From: Vreelandella subglaciescola | GTDB lineage: Bacteria > Pseudomonadota > Gammaproteobacteria > Pseudomonadales > Halomonadaceae | Direction: 5' to 3' | DNA: 64,000 nt | Assembly (NCBI RefSeq): GCF_900142895.1 | Contig: NZ_LT670847.1 | Span: 2,046,001-2,110,000 of the forward strand | Shown here: piece after piece, positions 1 through 9,090 of the stretch | Layout: the number at the start of each line of letters is the position of its first letter | Position numbering within the stretch: the stretch's first letter is position 1 | The notes under the pieces: model-generated | Seen by the model: only the letters and a program-made list of their open reading frames with translations | Told to the model about the DNA's origin: nothing | The model's database searches: none | Translations under genes and position numbers: made by a program

Positions 1-221
1 CGGTGCCGGTTATCGTCCAGCGCAGCTGGGAAGGCGAAGTGCTGGCGCATGCCCGGGGTGACGGTGGTTTTGGCTATGACCCGCTGTTCTGGATGCCCAA
101 ACAGGCGATGAGCGCCGCCGAGCTGACCGCCGATGAAAAGAACCGCCTGAGCCACCGTGGCCGCGCGCTTGGCGCCTTGGTCGATAAACTCGAGATGGCG
201 CACGGGCAAGGGGCGTTATGA
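1..221 (+). CDS. rdgB: RdgB/HAM1 dITP/XTP pyrophosphatase, C-terminal part
   Basis: The open frame enters from the left edge (first full codon at base 3) and gives the last 72 or so residues of a non-canonical purine NTP pyrophosphatase, which hydrolyses dITP and XTP to monophosphates to keep them out of DNA. The family signatures GGFGYDPLF (substrate loop) and SHRGRAL near the C-terminus are present. The N-terminal half with the SxNxxK motif lies outside the window. The stop overlaps the start of hemW by 4 nt (ATGA), an arrangement common in gammaproteobacteria. Confidence 0.92.
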   Translation, partial: VPVIVQRSWEGEVLAHARGDGGFGYDPLFWMPKQAMSAAELTADEKNRLSHRGRALGALVDKLEMAHGQGAL

Positions 222-1429
222 CTCAAGGTGACGTTATTCAGTCCGGTATGACTCAATCCGGTATAAACAGGCTGCCGCCGCTATCGCTTTACATACATAC
301 GCCCTGGTGCGTACGTAAATGCCCCTACTGCGATTTCAATTCGCACGAGTCAGGCCGTCGCGAGCTGCCTGAAAGCGCTTACCTGCAGGCACTGTTGAAA
401 GATCTGGATCACGATCTGACGCTTGCCGACGGGCGCCCGCTGACGTCGATTTTTATCGGTGGCGGTACGCCCAGCCTGCTGTCGCCCGGTTTTTATCAAA
501 GCCTGCTGACGGAAATTCACAAGCGCCTCGCGTTTGCCCCGGATATCGAAATCACCCTGGAAGCCAACCCCGGCACCACCGAGCAGGATCGCTTCAGCGG
601 CTACCGCGACGCGGGTATCAACCGGCTTTCGCTGGGGATTCAGAGCTTTCAGGCGGACCAGCTGGAAGCGCTGGGGCGCATTCACAGCGGTGACGAAGCC
701 ACGCTTGCCGTCACCCAGGCCCGCGCCGCCGGCTTTGATAACTACAATATCGACCTGATGCACGGCCTGCCGGGGCAAACGCCGGCGCTGGCGCTGGATG
801 ATATCGAACGCGCGCTGGCGCTATCGCCCCGGCACATTTCCTGGTATCAGCTCACGCTTGAGCCCAACACCGCGTTTCATACCCATCCGCCGGCGCTGCC
901 CGAAGAAGAAGCGCTGTGGGATATTCAGGATCTGGGGCACGCGCGCTTGCAGCAGGCGGGTTTTTCGCGCTATGAAATATCCGCCTACGCGCGTCAAGGT
1001 TATCCAAGCCGGCATAACCTCAATTACTGGCAGTTTGGTGACTATCTGGGCATCGGCGCCGGCGCTCACGGCAAGGTAAGCCGCATTGATGAGCGTGGCC
1101 AATGGGCCATCGAACGGCGCTGGAAAACCCGTCAGCCGGAGGCCTACTTGCAGCGCCTGCAGGATATGCGCGGGTTTATCGCCGGCAAGCGCGAAGTGAC
1201 GGCCGCCGAGCTGCCGCTTGAGTTCTGCATGAACGCGCTGCGTTTGACCGAAGGCGTTGATGCCACGCTTTGGCCAGCGCACACCGGGCAGGCGCATGAC
1301 GTGTTACAAAAGCAGTTACAGAGTGCCGTTAATAAAGGACTTTTGCAGGAAACACCGGAAAGACTGCAACCTACGCCCCAAGGTCTATTATTCTTGAATG
1401 AATTGCTGGCGGATATCAGCAACACCTGA
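218..1429 (+). CDS. hemW: HemW, radical SAM heme chaperone
   Basis: 403 residues. The radical SAM cluster motif CxxxCxxC is visible as C31, C35 and C38 (CVRKCPYC), followed by the GGGTPS motif that helps bind S-adenosylmethionine. HemW is the CPDH-like protein once annotated as oxygen-independent coproporphyrinogen oxidase; the family is now seen as a heme-binding chaperone for respiratory enzymes. Length is slightly above the usual 380 because of an N-terminal leader containing a repeated MTQxxxxQSG pattern; the Met at residue 11 is an alternative start. It overlaps rdgB by 4 nt, as in many relatives. Confidence 0.93.
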   Translation: MTQGDVIQSGMTQSGINRLPPLSLYIHTPWCVRKCPYCDFNSHESGRRELPESAYLQALLKDLDHDLTLADGRPLTSIFIGGGTPSLLSPGFYQSLLTEIHKRLAFAPDIEITLEANPGTTEQDRFSGYRDAGINRLSLGIQSFQADQLEALGRIHSGDEATLAVTQARAAGFDNYNIDLMHGLPGQTPALALDDIERALALSPRHISWYQLTLEPNTAFHTHPPALPEEEALWDIQDLGHARLQQAGFSRYEISAYARQGYPSRHNLNYWQFGDYLGIGAGAHGKVSRIDERGQWAIERRWKTRQPEAYLQRLQDMRGFIAGKREVTAAELPLEFCMNALRLTEGVDATLWPAHTGQAHDVLQKQLQSAVNKGLLQETPERLQPTPQGLLFLNELLADISNT

Positions 1430-1464
1430 ACCGCAATTTTTAATTATCCCTGAAGGAGAAACCA

Positions 1465-2193
1465 ATGCGCATGACTCGAGTGATGGTGCCACTGGCCGCG
1501 GCCATTCTGCTGGCCGGCTGTGCCTCGCAAAGCCCCTACGGCGGGCAAAACAACGGTGGCCAGACGCAGCGCTCCAAAACGGGCGTGGGTACTGGCATTG
1601 GCGCAGTTGTGGGTGCCGCTGCCGGTGCGCTTTCGGGCGATGGTAGCACCAGCCGCCGCGACCGCGCGCTGATTGGCGCCGCTGTGGGTGCCGCCGCCGG
1701 TGCCGGCGTGGGCGCCTATATGGATCGTCAGGAAAACCAGCTGCGCGAAGGCCTGCAGGGTTCGCGCATTGAAGTCGATCGTCGCGGCGACGACATCGTG
1801 CTCAACATGCCCAGCAGCGTGACGTTCGGCTTTGATTCAGCCCAGCTGACCGGCCAGGCACAAAGCGCGCTGAACGAAGTCTCCAACGTGCTGCGCCAGT
1901 ACACCGACACCCGGGTGAACATTGCCGGCCATACCGACAGCACCGGGGATGCCAACTACAACCAACAGTTGTCCGAGCGTCGGGCGCAGTCGGTGGGTAA
2001 CTACCTGGGGCAGAGCGGTGTTTCATCGTCGCGCCTGAACCCGGTGGGCTACGGTGAAAGCCAGCCGGTCGCGAGCAATAACTCGGATGCCGGCCGCGCA
2101 CAAAACCGCCGCGTGGAAATCACCCTCACGCCAACCGGCAATGCCGGCAACGGCCAGCGCCAAGGACAGGGTCAAGGCCAGCCCCGCTACTGA
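1465..2193 (+). CDS. OmpA-family outer-membrane lipoprotein (YiaD/Pal-like)
   Basis: 242 residues with a lipoprotein signal peptide ending in the lipobox LLAGC (Cys19). A glycine-zipper segment rich in GAAxGA repeats follows, then a C-terminal OmpA peptidoglycan-binding domain with the typical HTDSTGDANYNQQLSERRA and NRRVEI motifs. The tail is rich in Gly and Gln. Layout matches YiaD-type proteins anchored in the outer membrane that bind peptidoglycan non-covalently. A good ribosome site (AAGGAGA) lies 8 nt before the ATG. It is monocistronic, ending in a clear intrinsic terminator. A more specific role cannot be read from sequence. Confidence 0.9.
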   Translation: MRMTRVMVPLAAAILLAGCASQSPYGGQNNGGQTQRSKTGVGTGIGAVVGAAAGALSGDGSTSRRDRALIGAAVGAAAGAGVGAYMDRQENQLREGLQGSRIEVDRRGDDIVLNMPSSVTFGFDSAQLTGQAQSALNEVSNVLRQYTDTRVNIAGHTDSTGDANYNQQLSERRAQSVGNYLGQSGVSSSRLNPVGYGESQPVASNNSDAGRAQNRRVEITLTPTGNAGNGQRQGQGQGQPRY

Positions 2194-2223
2194 TCCTTTG
2201 AGCGGTATATTCCGCTGAGCCAC

Positions 2224-2258
2224 AGCCCGCCAGCCTGACGGTATGGCGGGCTTTTTAT
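2224..2258 (+). terminator. Rho-independent terminator of the OmpA-family gene
   Basis: Nine-bp perfect stem AGCCCGCCA / TGGCGGGCT (2224-2232 with 2244-2252), an 11-nt loop and a following T-rich run, starting 31 nt after the stop codon. Confidence 0.85.
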
Positions 2259-2317
2259 TGTCGTTAACTATTGTTGTTAACGATGGTTGTTAACTACCGT
2301 TTGTACGGCAGGTTGTC

Positions 2318-3163
2318 ATGCTTTCGTATCAGCACGCGTATCACGCCGGCAATTTTGCCGATGTACACAAGCATCTTGCGCTGTTTGCGGTCTCGCGCCA
2401 CTTATTACGTAAAAAATCAGCCATTACATATATCGATACTCACGCCGGGCGAGGGCTGTATCCGCTAAGCGCGAGCGAAAGCCAGCGACTGCAGGAGCAC
2501 AGCCACGGGGTTGAACCCGTCTGGCAGGCCAGACGCCGGGTGAGCCAGCCGCTGCTGGGCGAATGGTGCCAGACTCTTGGCGATGCCCAACCCGATGCGG
2601 CAACGCTGACCCATTACCCCGGTTCGCCGTGGTGGCTGGGCCAAGCGCTGCGCGAGCAGGACAGGCTGCGCCTTTATGAACTGCACCCCGGCGAGCACCG
2701 TCACCTCAGCGAACAGCCGCTTGCGGGTAATGCCGCGCGTATTTTTGGCGACGGCCTTGAAGGCCTGAAGCGGCAGCTACCCGTGCCCACCCCGCGGCTT
2801 TGCGTGCTGATTGACCCGAGCTTTGAGCGCAAAGAGGAGTACAAGGAAGTCGCCGAGGCCGTGCGCTTCACTCTGGCCAAGGCGCGCCATGCCATTGTGC
2901 TGGTGTGGTACCCGCTGCTGCCGGCGGGGCATCATCATGCGCTGGCGGATAATCTGGCGGCCAGCGGTATCCGTAACATCTGGCGCAGCGAGCTTGCTCA
3001 GCGCCCGGCGGGCAGCGCCACCCACGGCATGTATGGCAGCGGTATGCTGGTGATCAACCCGCCCTGGGGCGTGGATGCAACGCTCAGCGCGGTGTTTGCG
3101 GAAATCGCTCCGCTGCTGGGTGAACAGTGCCACCACCGTGCAAGATGGCTGGTGGGAGAATAA
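2318..3163 (+). CDS. rlmJ: RlmJ, 23S rRNA adenine-2030 N6-methyltransferase
   Basis: 281 residues, the usual length. The diagnostic N-terminus MLSYQHAYHAGNFADVHKH and the SAM-binding THAGRGLY segment are present; the catalytic-type motif appears as IDPSFE (canonically DPPYE), so the Pro-Pro-Tyr of the family is replaced here. RlmJ methylates A2030 of 23S rRNA before subunit assembly. Start chosen at the Met that begins the conserved N-terminus, with a weak AGG site upstream. The gene stands alone between the OmpA gene and the phospholipase D gene. Confidence 0.92.
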   Translation: MLSYQHAYHAGNFADVHKHLALFAVSRHLLRKKSAITYIDTHAGRGLYPLSASESQRLQEHSHGVEPVWQARRRVSQPLLGEWCQTLGDAQPDAATLTHYPGSPWWLGQALREQDRLRLYELHPGEHRHLSEQPLAGNAARIFGDGLEGLKRQLPVPTPRLCVLIDPSFERKEEYKEVAEAVRFTLAKARHAIVLVWYPLLPAGHHHALADNLAASGIRNIWRSELAQRPAGSATHGMYGSGMLVINPPWGVDATLSAVFAEIAPLLGEQCHHRARWLVGE

Positions 3164-3225
3164 CGCCCGCCTGACCTGATAATTCCAACGCTTATTGCCC
3201 CGGCCAAAACCCATGGAACGCTGAC

Positions 3226-4779
3226 GTGCTTGCCTTTATTCGCCCTGTTTTTATGTTGACCACTGTCCTTGCCGCGACGCTAACGCTGGGGGGCTGTGCG
3301 CTGCCGCCGCCCGACTCGCGCGTGGCCAGTCAGGTGCTATCACCGGCCCAGACGGCCGAGACCTCCCTGGGCCGGGCGGTGCAAGCGCGCCTGAAGGACC
3401 GCCCCGACGGCGTCAGCGGGATCTATCCGCTGGAGGATTCGCTGGACGCCTTTACCGCCCGGGCCATGCTCGCCGAAGGCGCCGACAAAACCCTCGACGT
3501 GCAATATTACATCTGGGCCGACGATACCACCGGCCGGCTGTTGCTCAAGGCGCTGCGGGAGGCTGCCGAGCGCGGCGTGAGGGTGCGTCTGCTGCTGGAC
3601 GATAACGGCATTGCCGGGCTGGATACGTCGCTTGCCGCGTTAAATGCGCACGCCAATATCGAGGTCAGGCTGTTCAACCCCTTTCCCGTGCGTCGGCCCA
3701 AGTGGATCGGGTATCTGTGGGAGTTTCCGCGGCTCAACCACCGCATGCACAACAAGTCGTTCACTGCCGATAGTCAGGCCAGCATTATTGGCGGGCGTAA
3801 CGTGGCCGACGAATACTTTGGCGCCAACCGGCAAAGCCAGTTTGCCGACCTTGACGTCCTCGCGCTGGGCCCTGCGGCGCGGCAGGTAGGCGAGGATTTC
3901 GACCGCTACTGGGCCAGCACCTCGGCGTACCCCGTTGACCAGCTGCTGCCCGCGGTGGAAACGCCACAAGCGGTGCTCGACGAGACCCTTGCGCCGCCGG
4001 AAGATGGTCCTGATACCCAGCAGTATCTGGAGGCGCTTGAGCAGTCCGACTTCCTCCAGCGCCTGCTGGATAAATCGCTTGCGATGACTTGGGCCCATGT
4101 CTCGGTGATCAGCGACGATCCCGAAAAAGCGCTGGGTAAAGGACAGGATGAGCGCCTGATGAGCCGCCAGCTCTCGGCAGCGCTTGATCAGCCGCGCGCC
4201 TCGGTGACGCTGGTGTCGCCTTATTTTGTGCCCACTGAATCAGGCGTGGCCCTGTTTGGCGAGCTTGAAGCCCAGGGCGTCGAGGTCACGGTGCTGACCA
4301 ATTCGCTGGCGGCCAACGATGTGGCCTTTGTTCACGCAGGCTATGCCAAATACCGCAAGCCGCTGCTGAAAGCCGACGTGACGCTTTATGAAATGCAGCG
4401 CACGGCATCCACGGGGAACAAGCGCCCCCGCGCCGGCGTTATGGGCAGCTCCGCCTCAAGCCTGCATGCCAAGACCTTCGCCATTGACGGCGAGGTATTG
4501 TTTATTGGCTCGTTCAACTTTGATCCGCGCTCGACCAACATCAATACCGAGATCGGCTTTTTGATTGAAAGCCCCAAACTTGCCACCGAGATGACAGATA
4601 GCTTCGCCGAAGAAGTGCCGCAAAGCGCCTACGAACTGGCGCTTGAGAATGGCGATGTGCGCTGGATCGAGCGCCACAACGGTGAACAGATACGCCACGA
4701 TCACGAGCCGGAAACCGGCCCGTTCAAACGTTTCTGGGTGTCGCTGCTGTCCTTTCTGCCGCTGGAACCGCTGCTGTAA
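3226..4779 (+). CDS. Phospholipase D-like / cardiolipin synthase-like lipoprotein
   Basis: 517 residues with an N-terminal lipoprotein signal (LTLGGC lipobox) and two HKD catalytic motifs: HNKSFTAD starting at H175 and HAKTFAID starting at H414, each followed by the expected GG/GS-x-N segment. Two HKD halves form one active site that cleaves or exchanges phosphodiesters, as in ClsC/YmdC-like cardiolipin synthases and periplasmic phospholipases D. The start is GTG at 3226; an ATG at 3253 would also keep the signal peptide. It converges on the DUF3726-like gene with only 16 nt between them. Substrate is not known. Confidence 0.85.
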   Translation: MLAFIRPVFMLTTVLAATLTLGGCALPPPDSRVASQVLSPAQTAETSLGRAVQARLKDRPDGVSGIYPLEDSLDAFTARAMLAEGADKTLDVQYYIWADDTTGRLLLKALREAAERGVRVRLLLDDNGIAGLDTSLAALNAHANIEVRLFNPFPVRRPKWIGYLWEFPRLNHRMHNKSFTADSQASIIGGRNVADEYFGANRQSQFADLDVLALGPAARQVGEDFDRYWASTSAYPVDQLLPAVETPQAVLDETLAPPEDGPDTQQYLEALEQSDFLQRLLDKSLAMTWAHVSVISDDPEKALGKGQDERLMSRQLSAALDQPRASVTLVSPYFVPTESGVALFGELEAQGVEVTVLTNSLAANDVAFVHAGYAKYRKPLLKADVTLYEMQRTASTGNKRPRAGVMGSSASSLHAKTFAIDGEVLFIGSFNFDPRSTNINTEIGFLIESPKLATEMTDSFAEEVPQSAYELALENGDVRWIERHNGEQIRHDHEPETGPFKRFWVSLLSFLPLEPLL

Positions 4780-4795
4780 CTCAATCTCTTTAACT

Positions 4796-5569
4796 TCAGT
4801 CGCTGTCGGTGGTGCCGGGGCCGGCACCGCTGCGCGAGGCGTCGGTGGACTCGACCAGCATCCGCGTGGCCAGGTGTTTGAGCTTTTCCCATACGGCGTC
4901 GTCGATGGTGATGCCGTCGAGCATGGCGCGTTCGCGGCTGGCAATGAGCGCTGATTCCTTGTGGCAGGCCAGCAGGTCGTAGTCGTATTCCGAACGCATC
5001 GAGGGCAGCAGCTCGACGTGGTTGGCAAGCACCAGCGTGACGCCGTCGTTGGGCTCGTTTTCTTCGGGCACCTGGGTCACCGCGTACACGCGGATTTCGG
5101 GCACCGAGCTGTTGGCACGAAAGCCGACCACCTGCTCGGTCAGCGGATTCTGGGCGTTGCGCCAGAAGGCAGTGACGTTCATCCCGCGTCCGGCGATGCG
5201 CGCCAGATAACCCATGATCAGCTGTCGGTTGTGACAGCGACGGATCTTGATCACTGCAAGGCCGCGGGCGCGCGCCTTGGCGAAGCCCAGCTCCAGTGCC
5301 AGGCTGGAACTTTGTAAAACGCTGTGGCCCTGGCCGTCGAGCACCGCCAGATCGTCGTCGGCGTAGAGCAGGATCGGCGCACGCTCTTCTGTCTGCTGTT
5401 CGGCCAGCAGGTAGTCAAGGCCACGGTTGAGCGCCTCCAGCCCGTTGAGCTCGTAGAGCTGCATCCAGGCCACCATGTCGGCGGCATCGCTGGCGTCGCC
5501 GTCCTCAAAATTCAGCCCCTGAAAGGCTTTGCGGCAGAGTCCCTGTAGTTCGTTATAGGAGACTTTCAT
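4796..5569 (-). CDS. DUF3726-like protein of unknown function
   Basis: 257 residues. The N-terminus (VSYNELQGLCRKAFQGL, then an acidic helix with DAADMVAWMQLYELNGLEAL) resembles, from memory, the DUF3726 family and also the helical N-terminus of Ldh2-type malate/lactate oxidoreductases. No catalytic motif is evident and the C-terminal 15 residues look disordered. It is the last gene of the leftward osmolyte-type unit, and its start overlaps the end of the preceding unknown gene by 4 nt, which implies co-translation and probably a partner protein. The family name is moderately secure; the function is unknown. Confidence 0.6.
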   Translation of the reverse strand: MKVSYNELQGLCRKAFQGLNFEDGDASDAADMVAWMQLYELNGLEALNRGLDYLLAEQQTEERAPILLYADDDLAVLDGQGHSVLQSSSLALELGFAKARARGLAVIKIRRCHNRQLIMGYLARIAGRGMNVTAFWRNAQNPLTEQVVGFRANSSVPEIRVYAVTQVPEENEPNDGVTLVLANHVELLPSMRSEYDYDLLACHKESALIASRERAMLDGITIDDAVWEKLKHLATRMLVESTDASRSGAGPGTTDSD

Positions 5570-7341
5570 GACGTGGCTCCGGGTATGGCGGTGGTGCGGG
5601 CGTTGCTAATGGTGCTTTCGGGTAGCGCGTCGAGCGTGGGTTCCAGCGGAAAGCTCCAGTCGTCGAAATCGCGCAGGTCATCGGGCTCGGCGTTGAGCTC
5701 CTCGACCAGCGGCGCGCCCTGAAACAGGGTGATGCGTACCCAGCGGTCCGACTTGGGGTCGAAGCGGCTGGCGCCGAAGAACGACAGTTTGGTGCGCAGC
5801 AGGTGCATGGGCTTCATGTCGCGGGCCCAGAGATTGGCGCGAATCTCGCCCAGCGGCGTTTCCGCCATGGTCTGAATGCGCCGCACGATGTCCTTGTAGC
5901 GGGAATGCTGGATCAGAAAATCTACCACCATGGCGCGCGGGTGGTCGCTTAAATACTCGGCAACGACGCGGTGGGTGTCGGCCACCCGAGGGGCGATGGC
6001 CAGCTTGAGCTCGCGGTCGACGCCGGGCTCATGGCCGCGTACCCCGAGGCGCGGCTCTTCTTTTTCCACCGAGCGGTACCAGAACCAGTAGCGGTTCTCT
6101 GGGTCGTCGAAGTCATAGGTCAGCGCCCAGTCGTAGTGGGTTTCGATCAGCTGCTTGAAGCGCACCAGCGGCATTTCCGGCGTCAATTCCAGACGCTCAT
6201 TAACGCCCATGCGGTTTTCGAACGGCTCGACAATGGCCGGATAAAGCTCCAGCAGCAGGGTGTTGATCAGCTCTTGGGCTTCGAGCGACAGGGCGCGATG
6301 GCTCCATTCGGTCAGCTCCTGCCAAAGGTCGTTGGTCAGCGGCACCTGTTCCAGCCAAATGCGCACTTCGGGCAGCATCGCGACCGTTTCGGCGTTGCGC
6401 TCCCCCTGTTCGGGGTCGGCGGTAACGGTCTGCTCCAGGTGACGCTGGGCGCGGCTGAGCAGCGCGAGCAGCCGTTCGCGCTGCGCTTCTTCCGGCGGCT
6501 GGGCGCTGATCTGGGCCAGCGCCTGCTCGCGGCTCTTGATCCACTGCTCGATCAGCTGCGGATGGTTAATCAGAAACGGTGCCATGCCCAGCCCGGTGGA
6601 GTTGCCGATGCCCAGATAGCGTTTCAACGGCGTTGCCAGACCCACGGCGGTCGCCGGCGACCGGCGGCGGGCGACGTGCTCGATCTGCTGGATGGAAAAA
6701 TGGCGCAGCAGGTAGACCGCCAGCATCTGGGCCGAGAACGGCCGCTGGAAGTCGGGGTTGTCCTTGAGCCGGTCGAAGTCGGCGAGGCCGAACTTGCCGT
6801 TGCCGTAAACCGCGGTGGTGCGGTACAGGTAGCCGGCCTGAGTGAGCCACGCCGGGTCGGGCTGGCGGCCGGCGGCGAGGGCATCGCTAAAAGCGGCGAA
6901 GTTTCGCAGGCTGCGGTTGGCGCGGGACAGCACCAGCAGGCGCGGATGCTGGCGCCCGGCTTCCTGCAGCGGCACGTTGGCGGCCATTTGTTCGAGCAGG
7001 GCGTCGTCGACGTCGCCTTCGACCACGCCGAAGGTGACGTCCCAGGCTTCGGCAATCACGCGGTCCGAGCGCGCGTCGTCTTGCAGGGGCTGAGAGAAAA
7101 TCACCCCGTGATAGCGCCCACAGGGCGTCTGCAGCCGGTAAATGGCCGTGCCGTGGCCGGCGTCGTCAAGGTCGAAACGCGTGGCGCTGATCTGCCAGCG
7201 CTGGCGCGCCATCTGACGGACCAGACTGCGCACGAAGCTCAAGCGGCTGGGGTGCAGGCTGCCCAGGCGTTCCAGATCCATCACCCGCTCGGGCGCGCGC
7301 AGGCGCAGGCTTTCTTCGCGCGGGGAAATACGTTCCATCAT
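5566..7341 (-). CDS. Conserved protein of unknown function, 591 residues
   Basis: A 591-residue soluble protein, Arg- and Leu-rich, with no signal peptide or obvious membrane segment. I do not recognise a family. Visible landmarks are RRSPATAVGLATPLKRYLGIGNSTGLGM-like sequence near residue 235 (quoted region continuous, Gly-rich), a WFWYRSVEKEEPRLG segment near 420, and FLIQHSRYKDIVRRIQ. It starts 2 nt from the BCCT carrier stop and overlaps the DUF3726-like gene by 4 nt, so it belongs tightly to this operon and may form an enzyme with its downstream partner. A long frame on the opposite strand (5971-7401) is only its shadow. Confidence 0.75.
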   Translation of the reverse strand: MMERISPREESLRLRAPERVMDLERLGSLHPSRLSFVRSLVRQMARQRWQISATRFDLDDAGHGTAIYRLQTPCGRYHGVIFSQPLQDDARSDRVIAEAWDVTFGVVEGDVDDALLEQMAANVPLQEAGRQHPRLLVLSRANRSLRNFAAFSDALAAGRQPDPAWLTQAGYLYRTTAVYGNGKFGLADFDRLKDNPDFQRPFSAQMLAVYLLRHFSIQQIEHVARRRSPATAVGLATPLKRYLGIGNSTGLGMAPFLINHPQLIEQWIKSREQALAQISAQPPEEAQRERLLALLSRAQRHLEQTVTADPEQGERNAETVAMLPEVRIWLEQVPLTNDLWQELTEWSHRALSLEAQELINTLLLELYPAIVEPFENRMGVNERLELTPEMPLVRFKQLIETHYDWALTYDFDDPENRYWFWYRSVEKEEPRLGVRGHEPGVDRELKLAIAPRVADTHRVVAEYLSDHPRAMVVDFLIQHSRYKDIVRRIQTMAETPLGEIRANLWARDMKPMHLLRTKLSFFGASRFDPKSDRWVRITLFQGAPLVEELNAEPDDLRDFDDWSFPLEPTLDALPESTISNARTTAIPGATS

Positions 7342-7342
7342 C

Positions 7343-8974
7343 TCACACCTCCCGAGACGGCGGTTGAGCGGGCGATGCCGGCTTCGCGTGTCGTGACATA
7401 AGCCCCTGTTCGCGGGCCATGGCGACGGCCGCCTGGGGGCCGGTCCACAGCGACGGCAGCAGGATCAGCGACACCGGAATCGCGGTGAGCACGATGAACT
7501 GCTGCAGCGCATTGATCTGTCCGGCGCCCATGTACAACAGGATAGCCGCCATCAGCGACATGGTGATGCCCCAGAAGGCGCGGATCAGCGGGTTGGGCTC
7601 GTCGTGCCCAGCGGCAACCACGGAGATGGCGTAGCTCATGGAATCGCCGGTGGTGGCGACAAAAATGGTGGTCAGCAAAAGGATCGCCAGCGCCATGAAG
7701 GTGCCGCCGGGCAGCGTTTCCGCCACGGTCAGCGTGGCCACGTCGAACTGGAAGTTGTTCAGCGCCTCGCTCAGGTCAAACACCCCGGTGAACTGATAGA
7801 AGATGCCCGAGCCGCCCAGCAGGGTGAACCAGATAGTCGTCGCGATGGGCGCTAGCACGGCCACGGTCAGTATCATTTGGCGAATGGTGCGCCCTTTGGA
7901 GATGCGTGCGACGAAGATCGCCATCAGCGGCCCATAGCCGATAAACCAGGCAAAGAAGAACACTGTCCACCACTGCATCCACCAGTCCGGCGCGCTTTGG
8001 GAAGTCATGGTCGACATGGTGAAAAACGACGACAGGTATTCGCCAAAGCCCTGGGTAAAGGCTTTGACCAGAAACTGCGTGGGGCCGAACAGAAAGATCA
8101 CCGCCGCGATGCCCAGCGCCAGAAAAACGTTGAGGCGGCTCAGCAGCTGAATGCCCTTGTCGATGCCGGTCATCGCCGAGGTCACATAGATGGCGCCGAG
8201 GCCAATCAGGATAATCAGCTGGGTGGTGTAGCTGTTGGCGACGCCAAACAGCTCGTGCAGGCCGAAACTCACCTGGGTGGCGAGAAAGCCGATGGGCCCC
8301 ACGGTGCCGGCGACCACGGCGATAACGCACAGCGCGTCGACTACGCCGCCGAACGTGCCGCGCATGATGCGCTCGCCGAAAATCGGATAGAGCAGGGTGC
8401 GCGGCTGCAGCGGCTGGCCCTTGTCGTAATGCGCGTGCGCCAGCACGATTGAGGTCAGGCTGCCGAGTACCGCCCAGGCGAGAAACCCCCAGTGCATGAA
8501 CGACTGTGCCAGCGCCGGGGCAATGGCGTCGACGGTGCTCGCCTGGGTATCGAACGAGGGCGGCGTCACCACGAAGTGGTAGATCGGCTCGCCGGCGGCA
8601 AAAAACACCCCGCCGCCTGCCAGCAGGGTGCACATTATGATCGACACCCACTTGAAGGTGGAAAGCTCGGGCGTGCGCGTATTGCCGATACGCGCGCTGG
8701 CCATGGGCGTACAGGTCACGCCGATGGCGATCAGGAAGGTTAGCAGCAAGAGTAGCTGGAAGTAGGCACCGAGCGTTTTCGCCGTCCAGGCGAAGCCCGC
8801 GGCAATGGCGTCGGCGACGAGCTCGATGTTGTAAAGCGAGAGCCCCACGAACAGCAGGATAAAACCGATGCTCAGGACGAGCACCACAGGATCACCGAAG
8901 CGGTGCTGGCCCTCGGGCAGCGGGGCGGGGGATGCCTTGGCGTGGGTCTTGGTATGGGTCTTGGTTGACGACAT
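7343..8974 (-). CDS. BCCT-family transporter, divergent substrate-site helix
   Basis: 543 residues with about 12 hydrophobic helices, the layout of betaine/carnitine/choline transporters (BetP, CaiT, BetT), sodium- or proton-coupled carriers of quaternary ammonium compounds. The family signature region in helix 8 is present but altered: where relatives have W-T-x-F-Y-W-A-W-W, this protein has WTVFFFAWFIGYGP, losing several of the tryptophans that cage trimethylammonium groups, while GYGPLMAIFVARISKGRTIR keeps the following segment. The C-terminal tail is short, unlike osmosensing BetP. It sits in a catabolic-looking operon, so uptake for nutrition is likely. The substrate is probably not plain glycine betaine (inference). 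Confidence 0.88.
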   Translation of the reverse strand: MSSTKTHTKTHAKASPAPLPEGQHRFGDPVVLVLSIGFILLFVGLSLYNIELVADAIAAGFAWTAKTLGAYFQLLLLLTFLIAIGVTCTPMASARIGNTRTPELSTFKWVSIIMCTLLAGGGVFFAAGEPIYHFVVTPPSFDTQASTVDAIAPALAQSFMHWGFLAWAVLGSLTSIVLAHAHYDKGQPLQPRTLLYPIFGERIMRGTFGGVVDALCVIAVVAGTVGPIGFLATQVSFGLHELFGVANSYTTQLIILIGLGAIYVTSAMTGIDKGIQLLSRLNVFLALGIAAVIFLFGPTQFLVKAFTQGFGEYLSSFFTMSTMTSQSAPDWWMQWWTVFFFAWFIGYGPLMAIFVARISKGRTIRQMILTVAVLAPIATTIWFTLLGGSGIFYQFTGVFDLSEALNNFQFDVATLTVAETLPGGTFMALAILLLTTIFVATTGDSMSYAISVVAAGHDEPNPLIRAFWGITMSLMAAILLYMGAGQINALQQFIVLTAIPVSLILLPSLWTGPQAAVAMAREQGLMSRHAKPASPAQPPSREV

Positions 8975-9090
8975 CAGAGTGGCCTCTGGCGTAGGCCCCG
9001 TGAAGCGCGGGGCCCTTATTGTGATTGTTATGGTGCTGCTTGTTTATATCGCTATGTGGGTTGTGGTGGTTTTCTTTCGAAGGCAATGAA

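Noticed and set aside
5971..7401. 476-residue frame on the plus strand
   Set aside because: Antisense shadow of the 591-residue gene; Gln/Val/Gly-rich composition, no motifs and no ribosome site.
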